Source: Nonomuraea purpurea
Lineage (GTDB): Bacteria > Actinomycetota > Actinomycetes > Streptosporangiales > Streptosporangiaceae
Length of the DNA stretch: 64,000 bases
Assembly: GCF_042650645.1 (NCBI RefSeq)
Contig: NZ_JBHSBI010000001.1
Location: forward strand, 697,161-761,160
Reading direction: 5' to 3'
Position 1 is the first letter of the stretch. The number at the start of each line of letters is the position of its first letter. The notes under the pieces are model-generated. The model did not search any database and was not told where the DNA came from. It worked only from the letters and a program-made list of their open reading frames with translations. This document shows, piece by piece, positions 16,470-25,284 of the stretch. The translations under genes and the position numbers were made by a program.

Positions 16470-17684
16470 ATGACCCAGGAATCCGGCAGCCGTCCGGTCT
16501 CGCTTCCGACAGAGCGCGACACCCCCTTCGACCCGCCCCGCGAACTGCGGGAACTGGCCGCCACAGGGCCGTTGCACCCCATGGCCTACCCGAGCGGCCA
16601 CCTCGGATGGCTGGTCACGGGGCACGCGGTGGCGCGTGCCGTGCTGGCCGACCCGCGTTTCAGCGCCCGCCAGGAGCTGCGGCACATGCCGGTCGAGCAC
16701 GTCAGCGCCGACCTGCTGCGCCGGCCCGCCCCGCCCGGATGGTTCCTCCGCCACGACCCGCCGGACCACACCCGCTACCGCCGCCTGCTGACCGGCCAGT
16801 TCACCGTACGCAAGATCAACCGGCTGATCCCCAGGATCCAGCGCATCACCGAGGACCACCTGGACGCGATGGAGAAGGCCGGCTCGCCGGTCGACCTGGT
16901 CGAGCACTTCGCGCTGCCGATCCCGTCCCTGGTGATCTGCGAGCTGCTCGGCGTCCCGTATGAGAACCGGGAGGAGTTCCAGCGCAACACCGCCGAACTG
17001 CTGAAGCTGGACGGGGACAAGGAGGACAAGAACGCGGCGCGGGACGGCCTGACCTCGTTCTTCACCGGCCTGATCGCCGCCAAGCGGGCCGAGCCGGGCG
17101 ACGACCTGCTCAGCGGGCTGATCGCCGACGGCGAGCTGGACGACACGGAGCTGTTCTCCATCGGGCTCCTCCTGCTGATCGCCGGCCACGAGACGACCGC
17201 CAACATGCTCGCCATCGGCACCTGGGCCCTGCTGCGGCACCCCGAGCAGCTCGCCGCGCTCAAGGCCGATCCCGGCCTGGTCGACGGGGCGGTCGAAGAG
17301 CTGCTCAGGCACATCGCGATCATTCAGTTCGGGGCCCAGCGGGCGGCCCTGGAGGACGTCGAGATCGAGGGGGTCACGATCAAGAAGGGGCAGACGGTGA
17401 CCATCTCGATCCCGATGGTCAACCGCGACCCCGACCGCTTCGACGATCCGGACACGCTCGACCTGGGCAAGGAGGCGGGTGGGCATCTGGCGTTCGGGCA
17501 CGGCGTCCACCAGTGCATCGGTCAGCAGCTCGCCCGCATCGAGATGCGGATCGCCTACCCTGCGCTGTTCCGCCGCTTTCCCGGGCTGGCGCTCGCGGTG
17601 CCGGACGAGGAGATCCGGCTGCGGACCGACATGGCGATCTACGGGGTGCACCGCCTCCCCGTCATCCTCGGCCAGTCGTCCTGA
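16470..17684 (+). CDS. Cytochrome P450 (bacterial class I, CYP105/107-like)
   Basis: ATG 16470 follows AAAAGGAG by 8 nt; a GTG at 16428 would add 14 residues. The ~404-residue soluble P450 shows the I-helix oxygen site LLIAGHETTANM (about 240), the ExxR motif EELLR (about 280) and haem loop FGHGVHQCIGQQLAR with the axial Cys (about 350). These enzymes hydroxylate hydrophobic substrates using ferredoxin electrons; no ferredoxin gene adjoins. It is divergent from a TetR gene, suggesting substrate-induced expression. Confidence 0.93.
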   Translation: MTQESGSRPVSLPTERDTPFDPPRELRELAATGPLHPMAYPSGHLGWLVTGHAVARAVLADPRFSARQELRHMPVEHVSADLLRRPAPPGWFLRHDPPDHTRYRRLLTGQFTVRKINRLIPRIQRITEDHLDAMEKAGSPVDLVEHFALPIPSLVICELLGVPYENREEFQRNTAELLKLDGDKEDKNAARDGLTSFFTGLIAAKRAEPGDDLLSGLIADGELDDTELFSIGLLLLIAGHETTANMLAIGTWALLRHPEQLAALKADPGLVDGAVEELLRHIAIIQFGAQRAALEDVEIEGVTIKKGQTVTISIPMVNRDPDRFDDPDTLDLGKEAGGHLAFGHGVHQCIGQQLARIEMRIAYPALFRRFPGLALAVPDEEIRLRTDMAIYGVHRLPVILGQSS

Positions 17685-17695
17685 ACAGGCCCGGC

Positions 17696-17734
17696 GGCTT
17701 CGCCGATCTGCCGGATCGACACGTCGGCGAAGCC
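17696..17734. terminator. Bidirectional hairpin terminator between two P450 genes
   Basis: GGCTTCGCCGA (17696-17706) and TCGGCGAAGCC (17724-17734) form a perfect 11-bp stem with a 17-nt loop, centred in the gap between two convergent P450 genes. It lacks a T-run. Confidence 0.7.
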
Positions 17735-17750
17735 CGCCTGCAACCGCTCC

Positions 17751-18956
17751 TTACCAGGTGACCCATACGTCCTGGAGCCCGCCGGACAGCAGCCCGGTAC
17801 GCAGGCGCAGGTCGTCGGCGTCGTCGCGCAGCCGTAGTTGCGGCAGGCGGCGGGTCAGCGTGCCGAGCACGACCTGCAGCTCCAGGCGGGCCAGCGGCTG
17901 GCCGAGGCAGTAGTGGGCGCCCACGCCGAACGACAGGTGCTGGGCCGCGTTCTCGCGGCGCGGGTCGAAGCGTTCGGGGTCGGCGAACTTGCGCGGGTCG
18001 CGGTTGGCCGCCGGCCGCGCCGGGATGACCGTGCTGCCCGCGGGCACGACGGTCCCGGATACCTCCACGTCCTCGGTGGCCACCCGGGGGAAGCCGATCA
18101 CGCTGAGCGTGGTGTCGAGCCGCAGCACCTCCTCGACGCTGCCGGGGATCAGGTCGGGGTCGTCGATCACCGCCTCGTAGCGCTCGCGGTCGGCCAGCAG
18201 CATCGCCGTCATGATCGCGATCATGTTGGACGTGGTCTCGTGCCCGGCCAGCAGCAGCGACCGTACGGTGGTGATCAGCTCTTCGTGGCTGAGCCGCCCG
18301 TCCTGGGTGTCGGAGATCTGGGTCAGCTCGCTGAGCAGGTCGTCCCCGGGGTGGGCCCGCTTCTGCTCGACCAGGTCGGAGACGTAGGCGTTGAACTCCA
18401 CGTAGGCCCGCTCCACCTCCTCCTGGGTGTAGCGGGTGAGCGTGAGCATGACCTGCGACCAGTACGCGAACTTGTCCTGGTCCTCGGCAGGGGCGCCGAC
18501 CAGCGCGCAGATCACCCGCACGGGCAGCGGCAGGCCCAGCTTGGCCGACAGGTTCCCCGGAGGGCCGGACTTGACCAGGTCGTCGACGAGTTCGTCGGCC
18601 ATCTGCTGCACCCGGGGCCGCCACAGCTCCATCTTGCGCATGGTGAAGGAGCGGGTGAGCAGCCGCCGCCAGCGCAGGTGGCCCTCGCCCTCCATCGTGG
18701 TGTTGTCGCCGTTGCGCGCGAACAGGCCGCCGTCGTCCGTCGTGGACAGCCGGGCGGCGTCCTGCCCGCCCCTGCGGAAGCGTGCGTCGGTGAGCATGGT
18801 GCGCACGTCGTCGTAGCGGGTCACGAGCTGGGCCGTGTCGCCGCTGGGCAGCCGCACGTGCGCCACCGGGCAGCGGGCCTGCAGCTCGGCCCACTCCTTC
18901 GGCGGTTCAAGCGCCGTGTCGCGGTCAAACGGGTAGTCAGGAATGGTCTCGGTCAT
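17751..18956 (-). CDS. Cytochrome P450 (bacterial class I)
   Basis: The 401-residue P450 starts MTETIPDYPF and shows I-helix LLLAGHETTSNM (about 240), ExxR EEVLR (about 280) and haem loop FGVGAHYCLGQPLAR (Cys at about 348). It resembles the P450 at 31296-32498 throughout (shared IPDYPF start, ALEPP..W, DRFAYWS/DKFAYWS, GHETTSNMI), so the two are probably paralogues of one CYP family. It is divergent from the GH35 gene across a region with a strong palindrome. Substrate and redox partner are unknown. Confidence 0.93.
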   Translation of the reverse strand: MTETIPDYPFDRDTALEPPKEWAELQARCPVAHVRLPSGDTAQLVTRYDDVRTMLTDARFRRGGQDAARLSTTDDGGLFARNGDNTTMEGEGHLRWRRLLTRSFTMRKMELWRPRVQQMADELVDDLVKSGPPGNLSAKLGLPLPVRVICALVGAPAEDQDKFAYWSQVMLTLTRYTQEEVERAYVEFNAYVSDLVEQKRAHPGDDLLSELTQISDTQDGRLSHEELITTVRSLLLAGHETTSNMIAIMTAMLLADRERYEAVIDDPDLIPGSVEEVLRLDTTLSVIGFPRVATEDVEVSGTVVPAGSTVIPARPAANRDPRKFADPERFDPRRENAAQHLSFGVGAHYCLGQPLARLELQVVLGTLTRRLPQLRLRDDADDLRLRTGLLSGGLQDVWVTW

Positions 18957-19002
18957 GCCGTCCCCTCGAGTCGCCGACCAGTACTCCTGACTCTAAGTCG
19001 GC

Positions 19003-19018
19003 TGCCTTAATTAAGGCA
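19003..19018. promoter_or_regulatory. 16-bp perfect palindrome TGCCTTAA-TTAAGGCA
   Basis: A perfect palindrome lies between the divergent P450 (18956) and GH35 (19073) genes, followed by a partial copy CGCCTTAG at 19021-19028. It resembles a repressor operator. Its position 47 bp before the P450 start points to P450 control, but no regulator gene adjoins. Confidence 0.55.
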
Positions 19019-19032
19019 ATCGCCTTAGAATA

Positions 19033-19061
19033 AGTAGTATTTTTTAGAAAAGTTGTAGTAT
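19033..19061 (+). promoter_or_regulatory. AT-rich promoter region of GH35 gene with repeated GTAGTAT
   Basis: AGTAGTAT (19033-19040) and GTAGTAT (19055-19061) lie just before GTG 19073. Similar TAGTA cores occur in the ABC-importer promoter at 22128-22155. They could be a shared site for the cluster's GntR protein or simply -10-like hexamers. Confidence 0.35.
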
Positions 19062-19072
19062 CATCTCCTCCC

Positions 19073-21358
19073 GTGCTGAGAGTCGTCGTACCTGGAACGC
19101 CCGAGCCGCCCCTGACCGGACACCTCGACACCGGCGAGCCTCCGGAGGCCCCCGACGCCATCGCCGCGGACTCGCGCAACCTGTGGCGCGGCGGCCGCCC
19201 GTGGTTCCCCGTCATGGGCGAGTTCCACTACGGGCGCTACCCGGCGCGGGAGTGGCGCGAGGAGTTGCTGAAGATGCGGGCGGGCGGCGTGACGGTCGTC
19301 GCCACGTACGTCTTCTGGAACCTGCACGAAGAGCGCCGCGGCAGCTACGACTGGAGCGGCGACCGCGACCTGCGCCGCTTCGTGATGACCTGCGCGGAAA
19401 CCGGGCTGGACGCGGTGGTGCGCATCGGCCCGTGGGGGCACGGCGAGTCGCGCAACGGCGGGTTCCCCGACTGGCTCCTGGCCGAGGACTGCGTGCCGCG
19501 CACCGACGACCCCCGCTACCTGGCCCTCGTCCTGCCGTACTTCGAGCGGATCGGCGCCCAGCTCGCCGGGCTGACCAGGCGCGACGGCGGCCCGATCGTG
19601 GCCGTCCAGGTGGAGAACGAGCTGTATGACCAGCCCGGCCACCTCGTCACGCTCAAGCGCATGGCCAAGGAGGCCGGCATCGACGCCCCGCTGTGGACCG
19701 CCACCGGCTGGGGCCACGCCCAGTTGCCGCCCGATGAGGTGATCCCGCTGTTCGGCGGGTACGCCGAAGCCGCCTGGGACACCGCGCACGACGGCTGGCC
19801 GAGCCAGAGCCGGGCCCACTACTTCTTCGGCCCCGGCAGGGACGACGACTCGATCGGCGCCGATCTGCGCACCACCGAGGTCGCGGGGGCCGACGAGAGC
19901 CATCTGGCGCGCTACCCGTTCGCCACCTGCGAGCTGGGCGGCGGCATGTACACCTCCTACCACCGGCGCCCGATCGTCACGGCCGCCGACGTGGCCGCGC
20001 TGTCGCTGGTGAAGCTGGGCAGCGGGTCGGTGTGGCAGGGCTACTACATGTACCACGGCGCCTCGCAGAAGATCGGCGAGCTGACCACGCTGCAGGAGTC
20101 GCACGCCACCGGCTACCCGAACGACTGCCCGATGATCAACTACGACTTCCAGGCGCCGCTTGGCGAGTTCGGGCAGTTCCGCGAGTCCTACGCGCGGCTG
20201 CGGCTGCTGCATCTCTGGCTGGACTCCGACGGCGCCGACCTGGCCCCGATGACGCTGACCATGCCGGACGACGCGCCCCGCGACACCGCCGACCGCACGT
20301 CCCTGCGCTGGTCGGTGCGTTCCGACGGCCGCTCGGGATTCCTGTTCGTCAACAACCACCAGCCCGTCGAGACGCTGCCGGCGCACGACGGCGTCCGCTT
20401 CTCCGTCGCCGTCGGTGGCCGGGAGCTGACGGTTCCCAGGACGCCGGTCACGGTGCCGTCCGGCGCGTTCTTCGTCTGGCCGCTGGCCCGTCCGGTCGGC
20501 GCGAGTACCTTGCTGACCGCGACGGCGCAGCCCGTGTGCACGCTCGACGGGCCGGTCGTGGTGCTCGCCCAGGTCCCCGGCATCCCGGTCGAGCTGGTCT
20601 TCGACGGGGGCGCGACGGTCGAGGGGCCGTGCGCCGTGACGCGCGACGCCGACGACGTGGTGGTCACCGGCCTGACCCCCGGGCCCGACTGCCTGCTGAC
20701 CGTCACGGCCGCCGACGGGTCCGCGGCGCGGGTGCTGGTGCTGGACGCCGAGAGCGCGCTCACCGCGACCCGCGGCCGGGTGCGCGGCGCCGACCGGCTG
20801 ATCCTCAGCCCCTGGCCCGCGGTCGTGGACGGCGACCGGCTCGTCCTGTACGGCGGCGCCCCCGGCCGCCTGCGCACCTTCCCACCGCTGGAGGAAGAGG
20901 TGGAGCTGCCGGGGGAGAGCGTTGCCCCGGCCGTCGTGGAGCAGACGGCCAAGGCGGGCCCGCCCAGGCGCCCGGTCGTCGACGCGGCCTCGGGACGGGC
21001 CTCCGCGCCCGTGGACGCCGACTTCGCCGACGCCGCCGTCCACCGCGTCACCGTGCCGCCCGAGCTCCTGGCCGGAGACGACGAGGTCCTGCTGCGCCTC
21101 GACTGGTCCGGCGACGTGGGCCGCGCCTCCATCGGCGGGCGCCTGGTAGCCGACCAGTTCTGGTACGGCCCGCCGTGGGAGATCGGCCTGCGCCGCTTCC
21201 GCGCCGAGCTGCTGGAGCACGGCGTCATCGAGCTGCGCCTGCTGCCCATGGCCGAGGACGCCCCGGTGCACCTCTCGCCGGAGGTGCGGGCCGCGAAGGG
21301 CACGCTGGAGCTGCGCTCGGCCCGGTTCGTCCGCGTCACCCGCACCATCCTGCGGTAA
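19073..21358 (+). CDS. GH35 beta-galactosidase
   Basis: The start is GTG 19073; no purine-rich site precedes it. The 761-residue protein carries a GH35 TIM barrel in its N-terminal half: FPVMGEFHYGRYPAREW (about 46-62), the acid/base Glu in AVQVENELYDQ (about 185) and the presumed nucleophile Glu in ATCELGGGMYTSYH (about 285). Beta-sandwich domains fill the C-terminus. There is no signal peptide, so it probably acts on imported oligosaccharides, releasing beta-linked galactose. It leads a cluster with GntR, an ABC importer and galactonate-pathway enzymes. Confidence 0.9.
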   Translation: MLRVVVPGTPEPPLTGHLDTGEPPEAPDAIAADSRNLWRGGRPWFPVMGEFHYGRYPAREWREELLKMRAGGVTVVATYVFWNLHEERRGSYDWSGDRDLRRFVMTCAETGLDAVVRIGPWGHGESRNGGFPDWLLAEDCVPRTDDPRYLALVLPYFERIGAQLAGLTRRDGGPIVAVQVENELYDQPGHLVTLKRMAKEAGIDAPLWTATGWGHAQLPPDEVIPLFGGYAEAAWDTAHDGWPSQSRAHYFFGPGRDDDSIGADLRTTEVAGADESHLARYPFATCELGGGMYTSYHRRPIVTAADVAALSLVKLGSGSVWQGYYMYHGASQKIGELTTLQESHATGYPNDCPMINYDFQAPLGEFGQFRESYARLRLLHLWLDSDGADLAPMTLTMPDDAPRDTADRTSLRWSVRSDGRSGFLFVNNHQPVETLPAHDGVRFSVAVGGRELTVPRTPVTVPSGAFFVWPLARPVGASTLLTATAQPVCTLDGPVVVLAQVPGIPVELVFDGGATVEGPCAVTRDADDVVVTGLTPGPDCLLTVTAADGSAARVLVLDAESALTATRGRVRGADRLILSPWPAVVDGDRLVLYGGAPGRLRTFPPLEEEVELPGESVAPAVVEQTAKAGPPRRPVVDAASGRASAPVDADFADAAVHRVTVPPELLAGDDEVLLRLDWSGDVGRASIGGRLVADQFWYGPPWEIGLRRFRAELLEHGVIELRLLPMAEDAPVHLSPEVRAAKGTLELRSARFVRVTRTILR

Positions 21359-21363
21359 GCGCG

Positions 21364-22104
21364 TCAGCGGGCGCGCAGCTCCTTGGCGATGCCCACGTCA
21401 TCGATCGAGCGCTCGATCAGCGCCCGCATCGCGCTCTCCGCCGCCTTCGGTCGTTGCCTGCGTACCGCGAGCAGCACCTCGGCGTGCTGGTCGGCGGACT
21501 CGCTGGTCAGCCTCGCGTGCACGAACTGGTCGCGCAGGCGCAGCCCGATCTCGATCACGATCGCCATCTGGGCCATGAGCTCGTTGTGGGCGGCCTTGAG
21601 CATGGCCCGGTGGAAGGCGAGATCGGCCGCGACCTGGTCGGAGGCTTCGTGGCCCGCCGCCGCCCGCATGGCGGCCAGCGCGTCCTCCAGGTCGGCCAGG
21701 TCGCGGTCGGTGCGGCGCAGGGCGGCCAGCCGGGCCACCGCGGGCTCCACGGTCTGCCGCACCTCGCCCAGCTCGTCGAGGAACGTCTCGTCGTTCTGGC
21801 TCTCGAAGCGCCAGCGCAGCACGTCGGCGTCCAGCAGCGACCACTCCTCGCGGGGCGTGACGAACGTGCCGCGTTTGGGCCGGGCCCCGACCAGCCCCTT
21901 GGCGGACAGCACCCGCAGCGCCTCGCGCACGGCCGTCCGGCTGACCGCGAAGCGGTTCTGCAGCTCGGCGACGTCAAGATCGGCGTCGGGCAGGAGCTCG
22001 CCGCCCACGATCGCCGCCCCGAGGCTGACCACCACCCGCTCATGGGCGCCGGATCTACCGTTCTCCGCCATGCCGGAATCATCCCACGCGCGCACGCCCG
22101 CCAT
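21364..22104 (-). CDS. GntR-family (FadR/FCD) transcriptional regulator
   Basis: ATG 22104 has a GGAG 5 nt upstream; ATG 22071 is an alternative. The protein has the winged HTH (LDVAELQNRFAVSRTAVREA then LRVLSAKGLVGARPKRGTFV) and an FCD effector domain with predicted metal-binding His residues (DLAFHRAMLKAAHNELM). FCD-type GntR proteins usually answer to sugar acids; galactonate regulators are in this group, which fits the galactonate dehydratase downstream. It is encoded convergently to GH35 and divergently from the importer. Confidence 0.9.
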   Translation of the reverse strand: MAGVRAWDDSGMAENGRSGAHERVVVSLGAAIVGGELLPDADLDVAELQNRFAVSRTAVREALRVLSAKGLVGARPKRGTFVTPREEWSLLDADVLRWRFESQNDETFLDELGEVRQTVEPAVARLAALRRTDRDLADLEDALAAMRAAAGHEASDQVAADLAFHRAMLKAAHNELMAQMAIVIEIGLRLRDQFVHARLTSESADQHAEVLLAVRRQRPKAAESAMRALIERSIDDVGIAKELRAR

Positions 22105-22127
22105 AGCCACTCCAGATTGTCGCAAAG

Positions 22128-22166
22128 CATACTAATGTAAAAAGTAATAGTACTTAATCGTTGACA
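22128..22166 (+). promoter_or_regulatory. ABC-importer promoter region with AAGTA-ATAG-TACTT palindrome
   Basis: AAGTA (22142-22146) and TACTT (22151-22155) form an inverted repeat next to CATACTAAT (22128-22136). A consensus -35 TTGACA lies at 22161-22166, though a good -10 is not seen 17 bp on. The position between gntR and the importer makes this a candidate GntR operator. Confidence 0.45.
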
Positions 22167-22232
22167 CAGGGCCGCCACGGTCGGCATGCTGCACGTCAGG
22201 TCTCGAACCGGACATATCTAAAGGAGTCCCTG

Positions 22233-23555
22233 ATGACCGGCGTATCGCGGCGCGCTTTCCTGAACCGGACCGTCATGCTCGGAGGCGGCCTGCTCGCCTC
22301 CTCCCTGGCCACCGCGTGCGGCGGCAGCGGCGGCGGCCAGGCGGTCACCTCGGGCAAGGTCCAGCTCGACTTCTGGACGCACGACCCCGGGTACGTCAAG
22401 ACCTTCACCGAGTCGGCCCGCCGGCTGACCGCCGGCTCCGGGACGTTCGACTACACGCTGAAGGTCACCCAGGCCGACGGAGAGGCCGTCATCACCCGCA
22501 TGATCTCCGCGGGCGCGGCGGGCAAGGGCACGCCCGACCTGATCGGCATCATCGTCAGCTTCTTCCCCCGCGTCATGACCGGCGGCATCGGCAAGCAGCT
22601 GCTCCAGGAGCTCGACGACATCGTGGCGCCGGTCAAGCAGGACCTGCTGCGCACCGCGCCGTACACGATCGACGGCAAGGTGTACGCCCTGGAGTCCGAC
22701 ACCTGCCTCAGCGTGCAGTACTACCGCGAGGACGAGTACAACAAGCACGGCATCCCCGACGACGTCGACACCTGGGAGGAACTCGCGCGGCTCGGCGCCA
22801 AGCTGCACGACAAGACGGGCAAGTCGCTCGGCATGGTCGGCACCGGCGACAACGTCGCCATCACCGACCAGTTCCTGCAACTGCTGCTGCAGCGCGGCGG
22901 CGCCTTCTTCGACGACAAGGGCGCCCTCGTCCTCGACTCGCCCGAGGCCGTCGAGGTGCTCGACTTCATGGCCAAGGGCGTCGCGAGCGGCTTCCTGCTC
23001 GCGCTGCCCGACCCCTACGGCGCGCCCAACACCGCCGCGCTCAAGAGCGGCAAGCTCATCTCCACCGTCATGCCCAACTGGTACAACGTCTACGGCCTGC
23101 AGACCAACGTGCCCGAGCAGAAGGGCAGCTGGCGCATCCGTAACCTGCCCCGCTTCGCCGCGGGCGGCCACATCAGCTCCAGCCTCGGCGGCACCGGCTT
23201 CGCCGTGCTGAAGGACAAACCCGGCACCAAGGCCGCGACCGAGCTGCTCAAGCAGACGTACCTGACCAGGGAGGGCCAGCTCCTGCGCTTCCAGAAGGGC
23301 GGCTTCCTGCCGACGCTGCGCTCGCTCTACGCCGACAAGGAGTTCCTGGACACCGAGGACGCCTACCTGGGCGGCCAGCGGCTGTTCGACGTGTACGGCC
23401 CGGCCTCGAAGGACAGCCCGACCTTCTACCAGAACGCCAAGCTCAACGTGCTCATCGAGGCACTCGGCGGCCCCGCGCTGGAGGCCATGCAGGGCAAGCG
23501 CACGGCGGCCGACGCGATCAAGGCCGCGGTGGCCGCGTACCAGAAGGCCGCGTGA
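22233..23555 (+). CDS. Sugar ABC transporter substrate-binding lipoprotein
   Basis: ATG 22233 follows AAAGGAG. The 440-residue protein starts with a twin-arginine-like signal and lipobox (VSRRAFLNR, then SSLATAC with Cys about 29), so it is a membrane-anchored lipoprotein. The rest reads as a family 1 extracellular solute-binding protein (KVQLDFWTHDPGYVKTF, then GTGFAVLKDKPGTKAA near the end). It feeds the two permeases that follow. No ATPase is encoded here; such importers usually share an MsiK-type ATPase elsewhere. Confidence 0.92.
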   Translation: MTGVSRRAFLNRTVMLGGGLLASSLATACGGSGGGQAVTSGKVQLDFWTHDPGYVKTFTESARRLTAGSGTFDYTLKVTQADGEAVITRMISAGAAGKGTPDLIGIIVSFFPRVMTGGIGKQLLQELDDIVAPVKQDLLRTAPYTIDGKVYALESDTCLSVQYYREDEYNKHGIPDDVDTWEELARLGAKLHDKTGKSLGMVGTGDNVAITDQFLQLLLQRGGAFFDDKGALVLDSPEAVEVLDFMAKGVASGFLLALPDPYGAPNTAALKSGKLISTVMPNWYNVYGLQTNVPEQKGSWRIRNLPRFAAGGHISSSLGGTGFAVLKDKPGTKAATELLKQTYLTREGQLLRFQKGGFLPTLRSLYADKEFLDTEDAYLGGQRLFDVYGPASKDSPTFYQNAKLNVLIEALGGPALEAMQGKRTAADAIKAAVAAYQKAA

Positions 23556-24436
23556 CCATGGCGGCCGCCACCTCGCAACGGTACGCGCCGTACCTGTTCA
23601 TCTCCCCCTTCTACCTGCTGTACGCGCTGTTCCTCGTGGTGCCGATCGGCATCGGCGGCTACCTCAGCCTCACCGAGTGGGCCGGGCTCGGCACCCCGCT
23701 CTGGGTCGGACTGGACAACTACGCCAAGCTCTTCGGCGACGAGAGCTTCCTGCGCGCGGTCGTCAACACCGTGCTCTACGTGCTGTTCGCGGTCTGCGTC
23801 GTCGTCCCGGCCGCGCTGCTGATCGCCACCGCGCTGAACGCCCGGGGGCTGCGCGGGCGCGACCTGTTCCGCCTAACGTTCTTCGTGCCGGTCGTGCTGT
23901 CGCCGATCGTCATCGCGCTGGTGTTCACGCTGATCTACGACAGGGAGTTCGGGCTGCTGAACGCGGCCCTGCGCGGCCTGTTCGGCTGGGGCGGCATCGA
24001 CTGGCTGGGCGAGCCGAGCTGGGCCAAGGTCAGCGTGATGTTCCTGGTGCTCTGGCGCTGGACCGGCTACCTGACGATCTTCTTCCTGGCCGGGCTGAAG
24101 AACATCCCGCGCGAGTTCTACGAGGCCGCCGCCATCGACGGCGCGGGCCGGCTGCGTACCTTCTCCAACGTCACGGTGCCGATGTTGCGGCCGGTCACCG
24201 CGTTCGTCGCCGTCACCGTCATGGTCGGCACGGCGCAGATCCTCGAGGAGCCGATGTTGCTGACCCGCGGCGGGCCGTCGGAGGCCACCCTGTCGGTGGC
24301 GATGTTCATCTACCGCGAGGCCTTCACCCGCCAGCAGCTCGGCTACGCGGCGGCCGCGGGCGTCGTCATGTTCGTCATCGTCTTCGCGATCGGCCGCACC
24401 GCCAACGCCGTCTTCGGGGTGGGGAGGGAACGATGA
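23552..24436 (+). CDS. Sugar ABC transporter permease (MalF/UgpA type)
   Basis: GTG 23552 overlaps the binding-protein stop by 4 nt; ATG 23558 is an alternative. The 294-residue protein has six predicted transmembrane helices and the EAA loop that docks the ATPase (REFYEAAAIDGAGRLRTFSN, about residues 187-206). N-terminal YAPYLFISPFYLLYALFLVV is typical of this permease type. It forms a heterodimeric channel with the next gene's product. Confidence 0.93.
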   Translation: MTMAAATSQRYAPYLFISPFYLLYALFLVVPIGIGGYLSLTEWAGLGTPLWVGLDNYAKLFGDESFLRAVVNTVLYVLFAVCVVVPAALLIATALNARGLRGRDLFRLTFFVPVVLSPIVIALVFTLIYDREFGLLNAALRGLFGWGGIDWLGEPSWAKVSVMFLVLWRWTGYLTIFFLAGLKNIPREFYEAAAIDGAGRLRTFSNVTVPMLRPVTAFVAVTVMVGTAQILEEPMLLTRGGPSEATLSVAMFIYREAFTRQQLGYAAAAGVVMFVIVFAIGRTANAVFGVGRER

Positions 24437-25272
24437 CCACGCGGGCCTCCACGGGCGGAGCCGGGCGCGGCCTGCTCTACACGCTGCTCGGCGCGCTCGT
24501 CGTCCTGTTCGTGCTGCCGCTGCTGTGGGCGCTCAGCTCCTCCTTCAAGCGCAGGGGCGACATCTTCGCCTACCCGCCGCAGCCGCTGCCGTCGCCGTTC
24601 ACGCTGGAGAACTACGCGCGGCTGCTGGAGACGCAGCCGTTCTTGAGCTGGTTCATGACCAGCACGGTCGTGGCCGTGGTGGCCACGGCGGCGTCGGTGT
24701 TCGTGTGCGCGCTGGCCGGCTTCGCCTTCGCCAAGTACCGCTTCCGCGGCAAGAAGCTGCTCTTCGACGTCATGTTCAGCTCGCTCGCGGTGCCGTTCGC
24801 GGTCATCGTGGTGCCGCTGTTCGTGATGCTCGTCAAAGCGGGGGTCACGAACGTGTACGTCAGTCTCATCGTGCCGTGGGTGGCGCCCGCGTTCGGCATC
24901 TTCATGATGCGCCAATACGCCGAGCAGGCCGTGCCCGACTCGGTGCTGGAGGCGGCCAGGCTGGACGGCGCCTCGGAGTTCGGCCTGTTCACGCGCGTGG
25001 TGCTGCCGCTGCTGCGCCCGGCACTGGGCGCGCTGGCCGTGTGGAGCTTCCTCAACAGCTACAACAGCTTCTTCTGGCCGCTCATCGTGGTCTCCGACCC
25101 GGAGCAGTACACGCTGCCGCTCGGCATCCAGGCGCTCTACGGCGCCGAGAGCCGCCAGGTGGATCTGGTGCTGGCCGGGTCCGTGCTCGCCGCCGTGCCA
25201 AGCCTGATCATGTTCATGTTGCTGCGCAAACAGTTGCTCGACGGCCTGACGGCAGGGGCCGTCAAGTCCTAA
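24433..25272 (+). CDS. Sugar ABC transporter permease (MalG/UgpE type)
   Basis: ATG 24433 overlaps the previous stop (ATGA) and follows GGGGAGGGAA. The 279-residue protein has six membrane helices, the characteristic opening LLWALSSSFKRRGDIFAYPP and the EAA loop VLEAARLDGASEFGLF (about 177). It pairs with the upstream permease to import a carbohydrate, presumably a galactoside or plant oligosaccharide given the hydrolases on both sides. Confidence 0.93.
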   Translation: MTTRASTGGAGRGLLYTLLGALVVLFVLPLLWALSSSFKRRGDIFAYPPQPLPSPFTLENYARLLETQPFLSWFMTSTVVAVVATAASVFVCALAGFAFAKYRFRGKKLLFDVMFSSLAVPFAVIVVPLFVMLVKAGVTNVYVSLIVPWVAPAFGIFMMRQYAEQAVPDSVLEAARLDGASEFGLFTRVVLPLLRPALGALAVWSFLNSYNSFFWPLIVVSDPEQYTLPLGIQALYGAESRQVDLVLAGSVLAAVPSLIMFMLLRKQLLDGLTAGAVKS

Positions 25273-25284
25273 AGGAGACATCAC

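Noticed and set aside
19061..21271. Very long open frame on the strand opposite GH35 (about 736 codons)
   Set aside because: Antisense frames of GC-rich actinomycete genes are often open; its translation is Val/Gly/Arg/His-rich with no domain, while the plus strand encodes a clear GH35 enzyme.
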